NCBI GenBank assembly: GCA_017507105.1
Contig: JAFWBM010000032.1
Location: 1-64,000 of the forward strand
Reading direction: 5' to 3'
Origin: Bacteroidaceae bacterium
Lineage (GTDB): Bacteria; Bacteroidota; Bacteroidia; Bacteroidales; Bacteroidaceae
DNA length: 64,000 nucleotides
Both the position numbers and the translations under genes were made by a program. The first letter of the stretch is position 1, and each line of letters starts with the position of its first letter. Below are positions 19,063 to 27,243 of the stretch, piece after piece. Under the pieces are notes generated by a model. The model searched no databases. It saw only the letters and a list, made by a program, of their open reading frames with translations, and had not been told where the DNA came from.

Positions 19063-19183
19063 CAACAATATTACCTCATTAAAGCAGCAAGAGAAATATC
19101 CAAGAGTTAATGGATTTAAATCCCGGCTCAATTACATTCTCTTTACGCATTACTCTATAGCAGAAAAAACAACAACATCAAGA

Positions 19184-20218
19184 ATGGAAAACAACAAAAA
19201 GGCACTGCTTGGTATGACACTGTCACAGATAAAAGAGGCTGTGACAAGAATAGGCATGCCCTCTTTTACAGCCAAGCAAATAGCCGACTGGATATATTGC
19301 AAGCGTGTACGCACCATTGGAGAAATGACCAACATATCGCTAAAGAACCGCGAAATACTGGAGAGACATTTCATCACCGGGTTCTCATCACCGATAGAAG
19401 CAATGTGTTCTACAGATGGCACTATAAAATACCTCTATAGGGTAGATAACAATCACTTTGTTGAGGCCGTATATATCCCCGACGGCGAACGTGCCACATT
19501 GTGTGTTTCCTCACAGGTAGGATGCAAAATGAACTGCCTATTCTGCATGACAGGAAAACAGAGGTACACAGCCAACCTTACAGCCAACGAAATTATAAAC
19601 CAGATTTTCGCATTGCCACAGTTCGACACACTAACAAACATTGTATTCATGGGAATGGGCGAGCCTTGTGACAATCTCGACAATCTGTTGCAAAGCATAG
19701 AGATCCTGACAGCCGAATATGCAACAGCATGGAGTCCGCATCGTCTCACTGTGTCATCGGTTGGAGTACGCAAAGGGTTGAAAAGACTACTCGACGGTGG
19801 AGAATATCACATAGCCATAAGCCTCCACCATCCCGACCCCAAGAGCCGCAGCGAACTAATGCCTGCTGAGCGCGGTTATTCTATTACCGAGATTGTTGAA
19901 CTGTTGAAAGAATACGATTTCAGCCACCAGCGCCGCCTTACCTTCGAATATATAGTATTCAAAGGAGTAAACGACAGCCCTACACAAGCACGCAAGCTAC
20001 TTAAATTATTGGATGGGCTCGATTGCCGTATAAACCTTATACGATACCATGCAATACCGGAAGTACCTCTCGAAGGAGTTGACAACGATTCAATGACACG
20101 CCTGCGCGACTACCTTACCGGAAATGGCATATTCACCACAATCCGCGCATCACGAGGTGAAGATATATTTGCCGCATGCGGAATGTTATCAACGGTAAAA
20201 CAGAATCAGAACAATTAA
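19184..20218 (+). CDS. rlmN: 23S rRNA (adenine(2503)-C(2))-methyltransferase / tRNA A37 methyltransferase
   Basis: A 344-residue radical-SAM enzyme that methylates C2 of A2503 in 23S rRNA and A37 in some tRNAs. The cluster cysteines are C114, C118 and C121 in CKMNCLFC, followed by GKQRYTANLTANEI and the SAM-binding GMGEPCDN. The mechanistic cysteine near the C-terminus is in EDIFAACGMLS. I use the ATG at 19184, not 19037: the added 49 residues resemble nothing in the family, and 19037 lies upstream of the -7 box. First gene of an apparent seven-gene operon. Confidence 0.95.
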   Translation: MENNKKALLGMTLSQIKEAVTRIGMPSFTAKQIADWIYCKRVRTIGEMTNISLKNREILERHFITGFSSPIEAMCSTDGTIKYLYRVDNNHFVEAVYIPDGERATLCVSSQVGCKMNCLFCMTGKQRYTANLTANEIINQIFALPQFDTLTNIVFMGMGEPCDNLDNLLQSIEILTAEYATAWSPHRLTVSSVGVRKGLKRLLDGGEYHIAISLHHPDPKSRSELMPAERGYSITEIVELLKEYDFSHQRRLTFEYIVFKGVNDSPTQARKLLKLLDGLDCRINLIRYHAIPEVPLEGVDNDSMTRLRDYLTGNGIFTTIRASRGEDIFAACGMLSTVKQNQNN

Positions 20219-20239
20219 GAACTATTAACTTACAAAAAT

Positions 20240-21301
20240 ATGAAAAAGCTAACAACATTATTATTAATTGCGATACTCTGCTCCTGCAGCAGTGACAGCC
20301 CCACTCTATTCAAACCCGCTTCAAGCGGCTTACCATACGAAGTGTTGGTTGTATGCGACGACGCATTTTGGGAAGCACCGGCCGGACGCGCACTTTTCGA
20401 TGTTCTCGATACCGATGTTCCGGCACTGCCACAATCGGAACGCTCTTTCCGCATTTCCCATACCCGTCCCGAGGGATTTAAACGTCTCCTAAAGACATTC
20501 CGTAATATAATAGTTGTAAATATCGACAAGAACCTCTATACACAGACTAAGTTCAAGTTTACACGTGATGAATATGCGACTCCTCAGGTGATAATGACAA
20601 TCCAATCACCCAATGAACAAGATTTCAAGGAGTATGTATCCAAACACACCCAGACAATCATAGACTTTTTCAACTCGAACGAGATGAACCGCGAGTTGAA
20701 AAATGTTCAGAAACGACATAACGAGCAGTTCCTCGACAGCGTAAAAAGCAAGTTCGATTGCGAGATGTTCATCCCCGATAACATATTGGGATTAAAGAGC
20801 GGCAAGGATTTCCTATGGGCATCAGACATTGCCAACAACAACAGCAGCATAATGAACTTTGTAGTATACAGCTATCCATATACAAGCGTTGAGAATTTTA
20901 CATTGGAGAACTATCTGCACATGCGCGACTCAATCATGAAAGCCAACATACCAGGAGGTAAAGAGGGACAATACATGACTACAGAACACGACTATGTAGA
21001 GATGAAAGAGACTATGTTCAAGGAAAAATACATGCAAGAAGTACGCGGTCTTTGGTCCATGCATAATGATATGATGGGCGGTCCATTCGTCTCACACAGC
21101 ATGGTAGATGAATTAAACAACAAGGTTATAGTTGTCGAAGCATTCTTGTTTGCTCCCAGCCGCAAGAAAGGCGATCTTATGCGCAAGCTCGAGGCGTCAC
21201 TCTTCTCGCTGCGTCTGCCGGCCGACAAAGCCATTGCCAACAGCATCCATATTCCCGAGCTTGTTGTAGAAGAGAGTGACACGACAATCATAGAGAAATA
21301 A
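20240..21301 (+). CDS. DUF4837 family lipoprotein
   Basis: A 353-residue protein with a lipoprotein signal (KKLTTLLLIAILCSCSSD; lipobox AILCSC) and the start of DUF4837, ASSGLPYEVLVVCDDAFWEAPAGRAL, with EGFKRLLKTFRNIIVVNIDKN further on. The family is confined to Bacteroidota and has no assigned function that I know of. It sits 21 bp after rlmN and 19 bp before pdxA; I recall the rlmN-DUF4837-pdxA order from other Bacteroidales genomes. Probably attached to the inner or outer membrane facing the periplasm. Confidence 0.85.
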   Translation: MKKLTTLLLIAILCSCSSDSPTLFKPASSGLPYEVLVVCDDAFWEAPAGRALFDVLDTDVPALPQSERSFRISHTRPEGFKRLLKTFRNIIVVNIDKNLYTQTKFKFTRDEYATPQVIMTIQSPNEQDFKEYVSKHTQTIIDFFNSNEMNRELKNVQKRHNEQFLDSVKSKFDCEMFIPDNILGLKSGKDFLWASDIANNNSSIMNFVVYSYPYTSVENFTLENYLHMRDSIMKANIPGGKEGQYMTTEHDYVEMKETMFKEKYMQEVRGLWSMHNDMMGGPFVSHSMVDELNNKVIVVEAFLFAPSRKKGDLMRKLEASLFSLRLPADKAIANSIHIPELVVEESDTTIIEK

Positions 21302-21320
21302 CAAATACACAATATTCAGA

Positions 21321-22418
21321 ATGAGTGAAAACAGAAAACTTCGCATTGGAATTACCCAAGGCGATATAAACGGTGTTGGATACGAAATCATATTCAAGAC
21401 ATTCGAAAACCCCGAGATGTTTGACATTTGCACCCCAGTTGTATATGGTTCGCCCAAATTAGCCTCATACCATCGCAAGGCTCTTGAAATGGATATTGCA
21501 TATAACGCAGTAGAGAATATAGAGGAGATTGAAGATGGTAAGCTAAACATTATAAACTGCAACAGTGACGATGTGATGATAGAGCTAGGCAATGCCACAA
21601 AAGATGGCGGCAAAGCATCATATGAAGCATTGGAACGTGCAGTAAAAGATTATCAGGAAGGAGTATTTGATATTTTGGTTACAGCCCCAATAAACAAGAA
21701 CAGCATACAGAATGACGAGTTCAATTTCCCAGGACACACCGAATATCTGCAAGAGAGGCTGGGAGATGGGAAAAAGTCTTTAATGATTCTGGGATGTGGC
21801 AACCTACGCTTTGCAATAGCCACATCACACCTTCCGTTGCGTGATGTTCCCTCGGCAATAACCCCCGAATTATTGGAAGAGAAGATTACCATATTTAACA
21901 ACAGCCTTAAAGAGGACTTCAATATAGATGCTCCCAAGATAGCAGTACTATCCCTTAATCCTCACTCAGGCGACAACGGACTGCTAGGACAAGAAGAGAT
22001 AGAGGTAATATCACCTGTAATTGAAAAAATGGGCAGAGAAGGTATATTATGCTACGGGCCGTTTGGAGTTGATGGATTTATGGGCAGTGGAAAATATAAA
22101 GCTTTCGATGGAATATTGGCAATGTACCACGACCAGGGTCTTACCCCCATGAAACTGCTCGCCATGAGTGATGGAATAAATTTTACAGCCGGTCTAAACG
22201 TTGTACGTACATCTCCGGCTCATGGTGTTGCATATGATATAGCAGGGAAAGGATGTGCCAATGAAAATTCATTCCGTCAAGCCATATATGCAGGAATAGA
22301 TATATACCGCAACCGCAAAAACTATCACGAAGCACGCCGACACCCATTACGCAAACTCTATTTCGAGAAACGAGACGACAGCAACCGACTTAACCTTCAG
22401 TTAGAGGACAAAGAGTAA
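21321..22418 (+). CDS. pdxA: 4-hydroxythreonine-4-phosphate dehydrogenase
   Basis: A 365-residue cytosolic enzyme of pyridoxal phosphate synthesis (DXP-dependent route); it oxidises 4-phosphohydroxy-threonine with NAD+. Visible family motifs: IGITQGDINGVGYE at the N-terminus, TAPINKNSI, FPGHTEYL and ATSHLPLRDV (metal histidine), NPHSGDNGLLGQEE, and YHDQGLTPMKLL (metal histidine), then GLNVVRTSPAHGVAYDIAGKG. The length is that of the Bacteroidota form, slightly longer than E. coli PdxA. Eight bases separate it from the nucleotidyltransferase gene. Confidence 0.95.
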   Translation: MSENRKLRIGITQGDINGVGYEIIFKTFENPEMFDICTPVVYGSPKLASYHRKALEMDIAYNAVENIEEIEDGKLNIINCNSDDVMIELGNATKDGGKASYEALERAVKDYQEGVFDILVTAPINKNSIQNDEFNFPGHTEYLQERLGDGKKSLMILGCGNLRFAIATSHLPLRDVPSAITPELLEEKITIFNNSLKEDFNIDAPKIAVLSLNPHSGDNGLLGQEEIEVISPVIEKMGREGILCYGPFGVDGFMGSGKYKAFDGILAMYHDQGLTPMKLLAMSDGINFTAGLNVVRTSPAHGVAYDIAGKGCANENSFRQAIYAGIDIYRNRKNYHEARRHPLRKLYFEKRDDSNRLNLQLEDKE

Positions 22419-22426
22419 GCAGCCAG

Positions 22427-23131
22427 ATGAAATATGGTATAATAGCAGCCGGCGAGGGGTCGAGACTGACACAAGAGGGGGTAAAGATACCAAAGCCTCT
22501 TGTGTCTGTAAAAGGTATGCCGCTAATTGAGCGCCTCATAGGTATTTTTGTCCGTAACAATGCCGAGAGCATAAGCATTATAATAAACAGCCATCAACCA
22601 CAGACAAAAGCCTTCCTGGAAGAGTTACAAAAAAGCCATCCCATAGATATTGTAGTAAAAGACACTCCAAGTTCAATGCACAGCATGTATGCTCTTTCCG
22701 AGCATCTGAAGGGCGGCAAATTCTGTCTTACCACAGTAGATACCATATTCAACGAGGAGGAGTTTAAAATGTATATCGAGGAATTCTCGAAAACAGAGTG
22801 TAATGGAGTTATGGCCGTTACCGATTATATCGACGACGAAAAGCCATTATATGTATCAACCGATGAATCGTTGTACATAACAGGTTTCCACGATTATGCA
22901 CCCGTCAATGCACGTTACATATCAGGCGGCATATACGCTCTCGACGACAGGGCATTGGAAACATTATCCACATGTATAGCTAACGGTTCATCTCGTATGC
23001 GTAATTTCCAACGACAACTCATAGCAGATGGTCTCTCTCTTAAAGCCTATCCATTCGGTAAAATAATAGATGTAGACCACGTTGAAGATATTGAAAAAGC
23101 CGAAGAACTTATCTCACAACAATGGAAATAG
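22427..23131 (+). CDS. sugar/alcohol-phosphate nucleotidyltransferase (phosphocholine cytidylyltransferase-like)
   Basis: A 234-residue NTP-transferase fold. The nucleotide loop is AAGEGSRLTQEG at residues 7-18, followed by KIPKPLVSVKGMPLIERLI with the substrate lysine. TVDTIFNEEEF supplies the central metal aspartate, and IIDVDHVEDIEKAEEL the C-terminal DVD motif. The fold joins a phosphorylated sugar or alcohol to CMP/UMP/GMP. Next to a CDP-alcohol phosphatidyltransferase, CTP is the likely nucleotide, giving a CDP-alcohol (inference). It overlaps the next gene by 10 bp. Confidence 0.8.
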   Translation: MKYGIIAAGEGSRLTQEGVKIPKPLVSVKGMPLIERLIGIFVRNNAESISIIINSHQPQTKAFLEELQKSHPIDIVVKDTPSSMHSMYALSEHLKGGKFCLTTVDTIFNEEEFKMYIEEFSKTECNGVMAVTDYIDDEKPLYVSTDESLYITGFHDYAPVNARYISGGIYALDDRALETLSTCIANGSSRMRNFQRQLIADGLSLKAYPFGKIIDVDHVEDIEKAEELISQQWK

Positions 23132-23949
23132 CAGCTGTATTACGTGAAGAGATATTCTCGCCGCAAATGAAACAAAAGGATTATGCTATACTAAAGAGTA
23201 TAGCCGACAAACTTGTTTCATTGGGACACGATGTCACAGTATATAGAGCCGAAGATCTGCCAACAGATAAACATTTCGATCTCATATACCACATGTCACG
23301 TAGTACAAATGCAATTGCCAAATTATCAGAAATTGAAAAAAATGATACCAAAGTAATCAACAGTACACAATCTGTAAGTAACTGTTCACGCGATAAGTTC
23401 ATCTCCATACTCAACGAAGCAGAAATAAGACAACCCCGATATAATATTATCCCAACAAGCAGTAATGCTCCGACAAACGGATATCCATTATGGTTCAAGA
23501 AGAGCGCAGGATGGTCGTCTCACAAACAGGATATATGTTATATAGCAGACAGGAAGAGCGCTGAAGCTACCCTCGAGTTATACCGCAAACGTGGAATCGA
23601 CAGTATACACAGTTGCAACCATATAGATGGTAATATAATAAAGTTCTACGGAGTATCTGATATATTTTTCCGTTGCTATTACCCCAATCCCGACTCCACA
23701 AAGTTCTCATTGGAGAAGTTCAACAGATGTGACAGCCATTACATATTCAGCATAGAAGAGTTACAAGAGACTGCATTTCGTGCAGCGAAAGCCATTGGAT
23801 TAGAGATATATGGTGGAGACGCCATCATCACAAAAGAAGGTACTATATACATTATAGACATAAATGATTTTCCGAGTTTCTCGGCATATAGGGAAGAGGC
23901 ATCCGAAGCAATTGCCTATCTCATTAATTCCAAAATAAAGAAGAGATGA
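23122..23949 (+). CDS. ATP-grasp-like protein
   Basis: A 275-residue cytosolic protein. The N-terminal half has a Rossmann-like lead (AAVLREEIFSP, DKHFDLIYHMSRSTNAI). The centre has LWFKKSAGWSSHKQDI and HIDGNIIKFYGVSD, matching the ATP-binding part of RimK/ITPK-like ATP-grasp enzymes. The end has AAKAIGLEIYGGDAIITKEGTIYIIDINDFPSFS, where D-x-N-x2-P is the ATP-grasp metal-binding signature. Members ligate a carboxylate to an amine or phosphorylate polyols. Which one applies is open. It overlaps neighbours at both ends (10 and 4 bp). Confidence 0.7.
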   Translation: MEIAAVLREEIFSPQMKQKDYAILKSIADKLVSLGHDVTVYRAEDLPTDKHFDLIYHMSRSTNAIAKLSEIEKNDTKVINSTQSVSNCSRDKFISILNEAEIRQPRYNIIPTSSNAPTNGYPLWFKKSAGWSSHKQDICYIADRKSAEATLELYRKRGIDSIHSCNHIDGNIIKFYGVSDIFFRCYYPNPDSTKFSLEKFNRCDSHYIFSIEELQETAFRAAKAIGLEIYGGDAIITKEGTIYIIDINDFPSFSAYREEASEAIAYLINSKIKKR

Positions 23950-24899
23950 ACGCAGAAGAGAGAAAGATGTATAAAGCATCAATAAAATCATACGATACCG
24001 AAGAGTTTATTGACCTATGGTTTTATCGCCCACTAGGTTTCCATTGCGCGCTGTTTTTCAGAAACAGGGGTATACACCCAAATGCAATCACAATCGCATC
24101 TATACTACTAGGCGCAGCAGCCGGAATATGTTTCGCTCAAGATTGCCTAAGGTGGAACATACTTGGCATCCTGTTGCTCATGTGGGCCAACCTCTATGAC
24201 AGTACAGACGGCCAACTGGCACGCATTACAGGGCAGAAGACAAGATGGGGACGTATCCTTGACGGTTTTGCAGGCGATGTATGGTTCTTCTTTATATATG
24301 CAGCAATAGCCATACGCACCACATTCGAGCCCATCCCCTTTGCACCACAATATGAATGGGGTGTACTAATATGGATTCTATGTTCATTTGCCGGTTTCTG
24401 GGTTCATGGATCACAATGTCAACTTGCCGACTACTATCGTAACATACATCTCTATTTCATAAACGAAGACAACGGTCACGAGTTCGACAATTCAGACACA
24501 CAACGCACGCTATTCAATGAGACACCCTGGAGAGGCAACTTCTTCTGGAAAGTTTTTCTGCATTTCTATGTAGCATATACCCAAAATCAGGAACGCATGT
24601 CACCTAAATTCCAGAAACTTATGAGTCTCATAAAAGAAAGATATGGCACAAATATACCACAAGAGTTGAGAAAGGAATTCCGTATGGGAAGCCTGCCACT
24701 CATGAAATACACCAACATCTTGACATTCAATTCGCGCTTCATAATGCTATGGTTTGCAATGCTCATCGGTCAGTTGTGGATATATCTATTCTTTGAGTTG
24801 GTGATACTCATGGGAATCTTCACCTACATGCGCCACTGCCATGAGAAACTAAGTCAACACATAACAGATAAGATAGAGAGTGGATATGAATACCGTTAA
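23946..24899 (+). CDS. CDP-alcohol phosphatidyltransferase family protein
   Basis: A 317-residue integral membrane enzyme. The complete family motif D-x2-DG-x2-AR-x8-G-x3-D-x3-D is present (from YDSTDGQLAR to LDGFAGD, residues about 79-107), with all catalytic and metal aspartates in place. Hydrophobic helices lie before it (AITIASILLGAAAGICF), just after it and at the C-terminus. A long polar insert (residues 165-255) follows. The family moves a phospho-alcohol from a CDP-linked donor, usually onto or from a lipid. In this cluster the donor may be made by the nucleotidyltransferase two genes upstream. Start overlaps the previous stop (ATGA). Confidence 0.88.
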   Translation: MNAEERKMYKASIKSYDTEEFIDLWFYRPLGFHCALFFRNRGIHPNAITIASILLGAAAGICFAQDCLRWNILGILLLMWANLYDSTDGQLARITGQKTRWGRILDGFAGDVWFFFIYAAIAIRTTFEPIPFAPQYEWGVLIWILCSFAGFWVHGSQCQLADYYRNIHLYFINEDNGHEFDNSDTQRTLFNETPWRGNFFWKVFLHFYVAYTQNQERMSPKFQKLMSLIKERYGTNIPQELRKEFRMGSLPLMKYTNILTFNSRFIMLWFAMLIGQLWIYLFFELVILMGIFTYMRHCHEKLSQHITDKIESGYEYR

Positions 24900-25590
24900 A
24901 GGAATAATTTTCGACTATGGGGGTACCATTGACACCAACGGTGTACATTGGGCCGAGGTCATATGGGAGCAATACAAACTGGCAGGTGTCGATATAGAGA
25001 AACAGCTGTTTAGAGAGGCATATGTACATGGAGAACGCACACTTGCCAAACACCCCATAATAGAGCCTAACGATACATTCCACACATTGCTGATAAAGAA
25101 AATTGCAATACATGCATCCTATTTGAACGACAAGATGAATACAACACAAGAATCGTCCATAGCAGAGGGATGCTACAAGAAGGTCCTTCATACACTAAAA
25201 ACAACACGCAATGTTGTTGAAAGACTATCACAACACTATCCGATGGTGCTTGTCACCAACTTTTATGGCAACATGAATATCGTTTTGAAGGAATTTTCAC
25301 TTGAAGATTTTTTTTCCACGATTATAGAGTCCTCTTTGGTTGGAATACGAAAGCCCGACCCTGCACTATTTGCCTTAGGAACAAATGCACTCAATCTGAA
25401 CCCCGATGAAATATTGGTCGTAGGTGACTCATACAAGAAAGATATCTATCCGGCAAGCACACTCGGATGTCGCACAGCATGGCTGAAAGGGCTCTGTTGG
25501 GAAGAGGAGATACCCGCCCCCAACGCAGAGCCCGATGCCATAATAAAAAGTCTTGAAGAATTACCCTACTTATTACAAGATAACTATTAG
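24886..25590 (+). CDS. HAD-superfamily hydrolase-like protein
   Basis: About 234 residues from the ATG at 24886 (another ATG two codons earlier is possible). Motif I is IIFDYGGTIDTNG: the nucleophile aspartate is present but the usual +2 Asp is Gly. Motif II is MVLVTNFYGN, motif III the lysine in GIRKPDPALF, motif IV VVGDSYKKDIYPA. The last two are intact, so it likely acts on a phosphorylated substrate, but loss of the +2 acid could slow or change the reaction. It overlaps the CDP-alcohol transferase gene and ends the operon, facing the OmpA-like gene across 7 bp. Confidence 0.8.
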   Translation: MNTVKGIIFDYGGTIDTNGVHWAEVIWEQYKLAGVDIEKQLFREAYVHGERTLAKHPIIEPNDTFHTLLIKKIAIHASYLNDKMNTTQESSIAEGCYKKVLHTLKTTRNVVERLSQHYPMVLVTNFYGNMNIVLKEFSLEDFFSTIIESSLVGIRKPDPALFALGTNALNLNPDEILVVGDSYKKDIYPASTLGCRTAWLKGLCWEEEIPAPNAEPDAIIKSLEELPYLLQDNY

Positions 25591-25597
25591 AGAAGAA

Positions 25598-26908
25598 CTA
25601 CTCCATACTTAGACCAAGAATTCCCATATTCCGGCTTGCCTGCATATCCCCAAGCTCGGCAGCACGGCGAAAAGCCTCAGCAGCCGCAGCACGACGATGC
25701 TGACGATGTTCTATTACACCTTTTATATTAAGTGCTCGTGCATCATTATCATAAGGACGCAACCTCTCCCTCAAAGCATCATAATCGGGATGTGGATTAT
25801 TGGATAGTTCTGCAACTACTTTATTTAGTTCATGTGTGCTACTATCCGACAGATTATGATAATAAACCCGAGTACAACAAGCTCCCCGATAATTAACAGC
25901 ATTAGTATCATTACATAAAGCCGTATAATGCTTACCTCCATTATAATTCCTCAACATAGCAATACGTTCTTTGTTACTCTTCAAAGAGAGCAGTTTCTTT
26001 ACCAAAGAATCGCCATCTTCGCCATTATTGGAAAGCCCGGCATATATAATATGCCAATGCTTGCCGCCATCAGCAACTTCAAAAACACTGTCGGGCAGAT
26101 TGGTACGTTGTTGTAAATGGTTACACAAGGCTGCAGCACGTTTATACCCCAATTTTGGTACAATCTCGTCGCGTGCATCGGGCGAGGTAAACCCCACAAT
26201 CTGTATCGACTCAATATTTGAAGCATTATCACTTGCCAAAGAATTCAAAAGAGTCACCAAACTATCTATTGTTGCAGCATTACCATAGTAGTCGGGACTC
26301 AAATGTTGGCTGTTCATTGCGAAGTGTACTGTTTGTGACGGATTCATAGGCAAATGTACACTTCCGCCGTCAAGCACCTCGTATGCTGCCATACCATTTA
26401 TATATGGATTTTCAAGTGACATAAGGTCGGCCAACGAGTGAGCATCCTTGACAGGGTTGCAACTTAAAGCCACAGGCATAGGCAAAACAATCTCAAGGGT
26501 ATCAAAAGCCCCGAAAACACCATCTGGAGTGACATACTCACTATAAGTAACACCAATAAGAGTATCAGAAACCATATCCTCGGGAACTGCGAGCGTAAAG
26601 CTGTTTGTTCCATCCTCCATAAGATCGGGTTTATAGCCATACTTCTTTATATATCTCTTGGCATAACGTCTTCCCTGAAAACGGCGCGCATTATCATTTA
26701 TGCAAGTATCAGGGCAACATATCTGACTTATTAGGATAAGTTCATCATCCTTTGGCATTTTATCTATTCTATAATTCATAGTCACATACCAGCAACTATC
26801 ACTATGTTGCACACTATAACTATCGGGTGACACACCTTGCGAACATACGCTATTGCAGAGCATCAATACTGCTGCAACAAATAACAGACCTCTATTCATA
26901 CACTTCAT
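25598..26908 (-). CDS. DUF3868/OmpA-like outer-membrane-associated protein
   Basis: A protein of 436 residues from the ATG at 26908, which starts a good signal peptide (NRGLLFVAAVLMLCNSVCSQ). The longer open frame reaches into the repeat region and looks non-coding. The N-terminal half resembles DUF3868 (cysteines in ICCPDTCIND). Residues about 235-330 fit an OmpA-like peptidoglycan-binding domain (IESIQIVGFTSPDARDE, GYKRAAALCNHLQQRT). The C-terminus has a tetratricopeptide/Sel1-like helix pair (NIKGVIEHRQHRRAAAAEAFRRAAELGD, in part). A weak -7 box TAGGTTTG (26940-26933) lies in front. Family members often accompany fimbrial genes, but none is nearby. Confidence 0.75.
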   Translation of the reverse strand: MKCMNRGLLFVAAVLMLCNSVCSQGVSPDSYSVQHSDSCWYVTMNYRIDKMPKDDELILISQICCPDTCINDNARRFQGRRYAKRYIKKYGYKPDLMEDGTNSFTLAVPEDMVSDTLIGVTYSEYVTPDGVFGAFDTLEIVLPMPVALSCNPVKDAHSLADLMSLENPYINGMAAYEVLDGGSVHLPMNPSQTVHFAMNSQHLSPDYYGNAATIDSLVTLLNSLASDNASNIESIQIVGFTSPDARDEIVPKLGYKRAAALCNHLQQRTNLPDSVFEVADGGKHWHIIYAGLSNNGEDGDSLVKKLLSLKSNKERIAMLRNYNGGKHYTALCNDTNAVNYRGACCTRVYYHNLSDSSTHELNKVVAELSNNPHPDYDALRERLRPYDNDARALNIKGVIEHRQHRRAAAAEAFRRAAELGDMQASRNMGILGLSME

Positions 26909-27027
26909 TTTTTTTGATTTTATAGATAGAAACAAACCTAAAAAGATTCTGTTCAGAGAGCTTATGGGAACAAATGAAATCCGGTTGCAAAATTCATCTG
27001 CAATTTGCAACAGAAATCTGTTTTTCG

Positions 27028-27204
27028 TATCTTTGAGGTAAACCTCGAACATATACTGCACTCGCTGTAAAAAAATTAAAGCAAGCTTTATTTTTCTTGC
27101 TCGTTTGTGGCTATCTTTGAGGTAAACCTCGAACATATACTGCACTCGCTGTAAAAAAATTAAAGCAAGCTTTATTTTTCTTGCTCGTTTGTGGCTATCT
27201 TTGA
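27028..27204 (+). repeat. 84-bp tandem duplication carrying a -7 promoter element
   Basis: Two identical 84-bp units (27028-27111, 27112-27195) plus the first 9 bases of a third (27196-27204). Each unit begins with TATCTTTG, an exact TAnnTTTG -7 box on the plus strand, and contains the palindrome GAGGT-AA-ACCTC and a hairpin GCAAG/CTTGC. The last box is about 40 bases before the permease ATG at 27244. The identity of the copies argues for recent duplication. Confidence 0.85.
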
Positions 27205-27243
27205 AACGAAATAGGAGTAATACTTATAATAAAACAGTATATA

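Noticed and set aside
19037-19183. N-terminal extension of rlmN
   Set aside because: The far ATG lies before the -7 box at 19055 and its residues do not resemble RlmN.
27028-27195. Possible CRISPR array or part of the OmpA-like coding sequence
   Set aside because: There are only two contiguous 84-bp units with no spacers, so no CRISPR. The minus-strand frame through the repeats has no signal peptide; a proper one begins at 26908.
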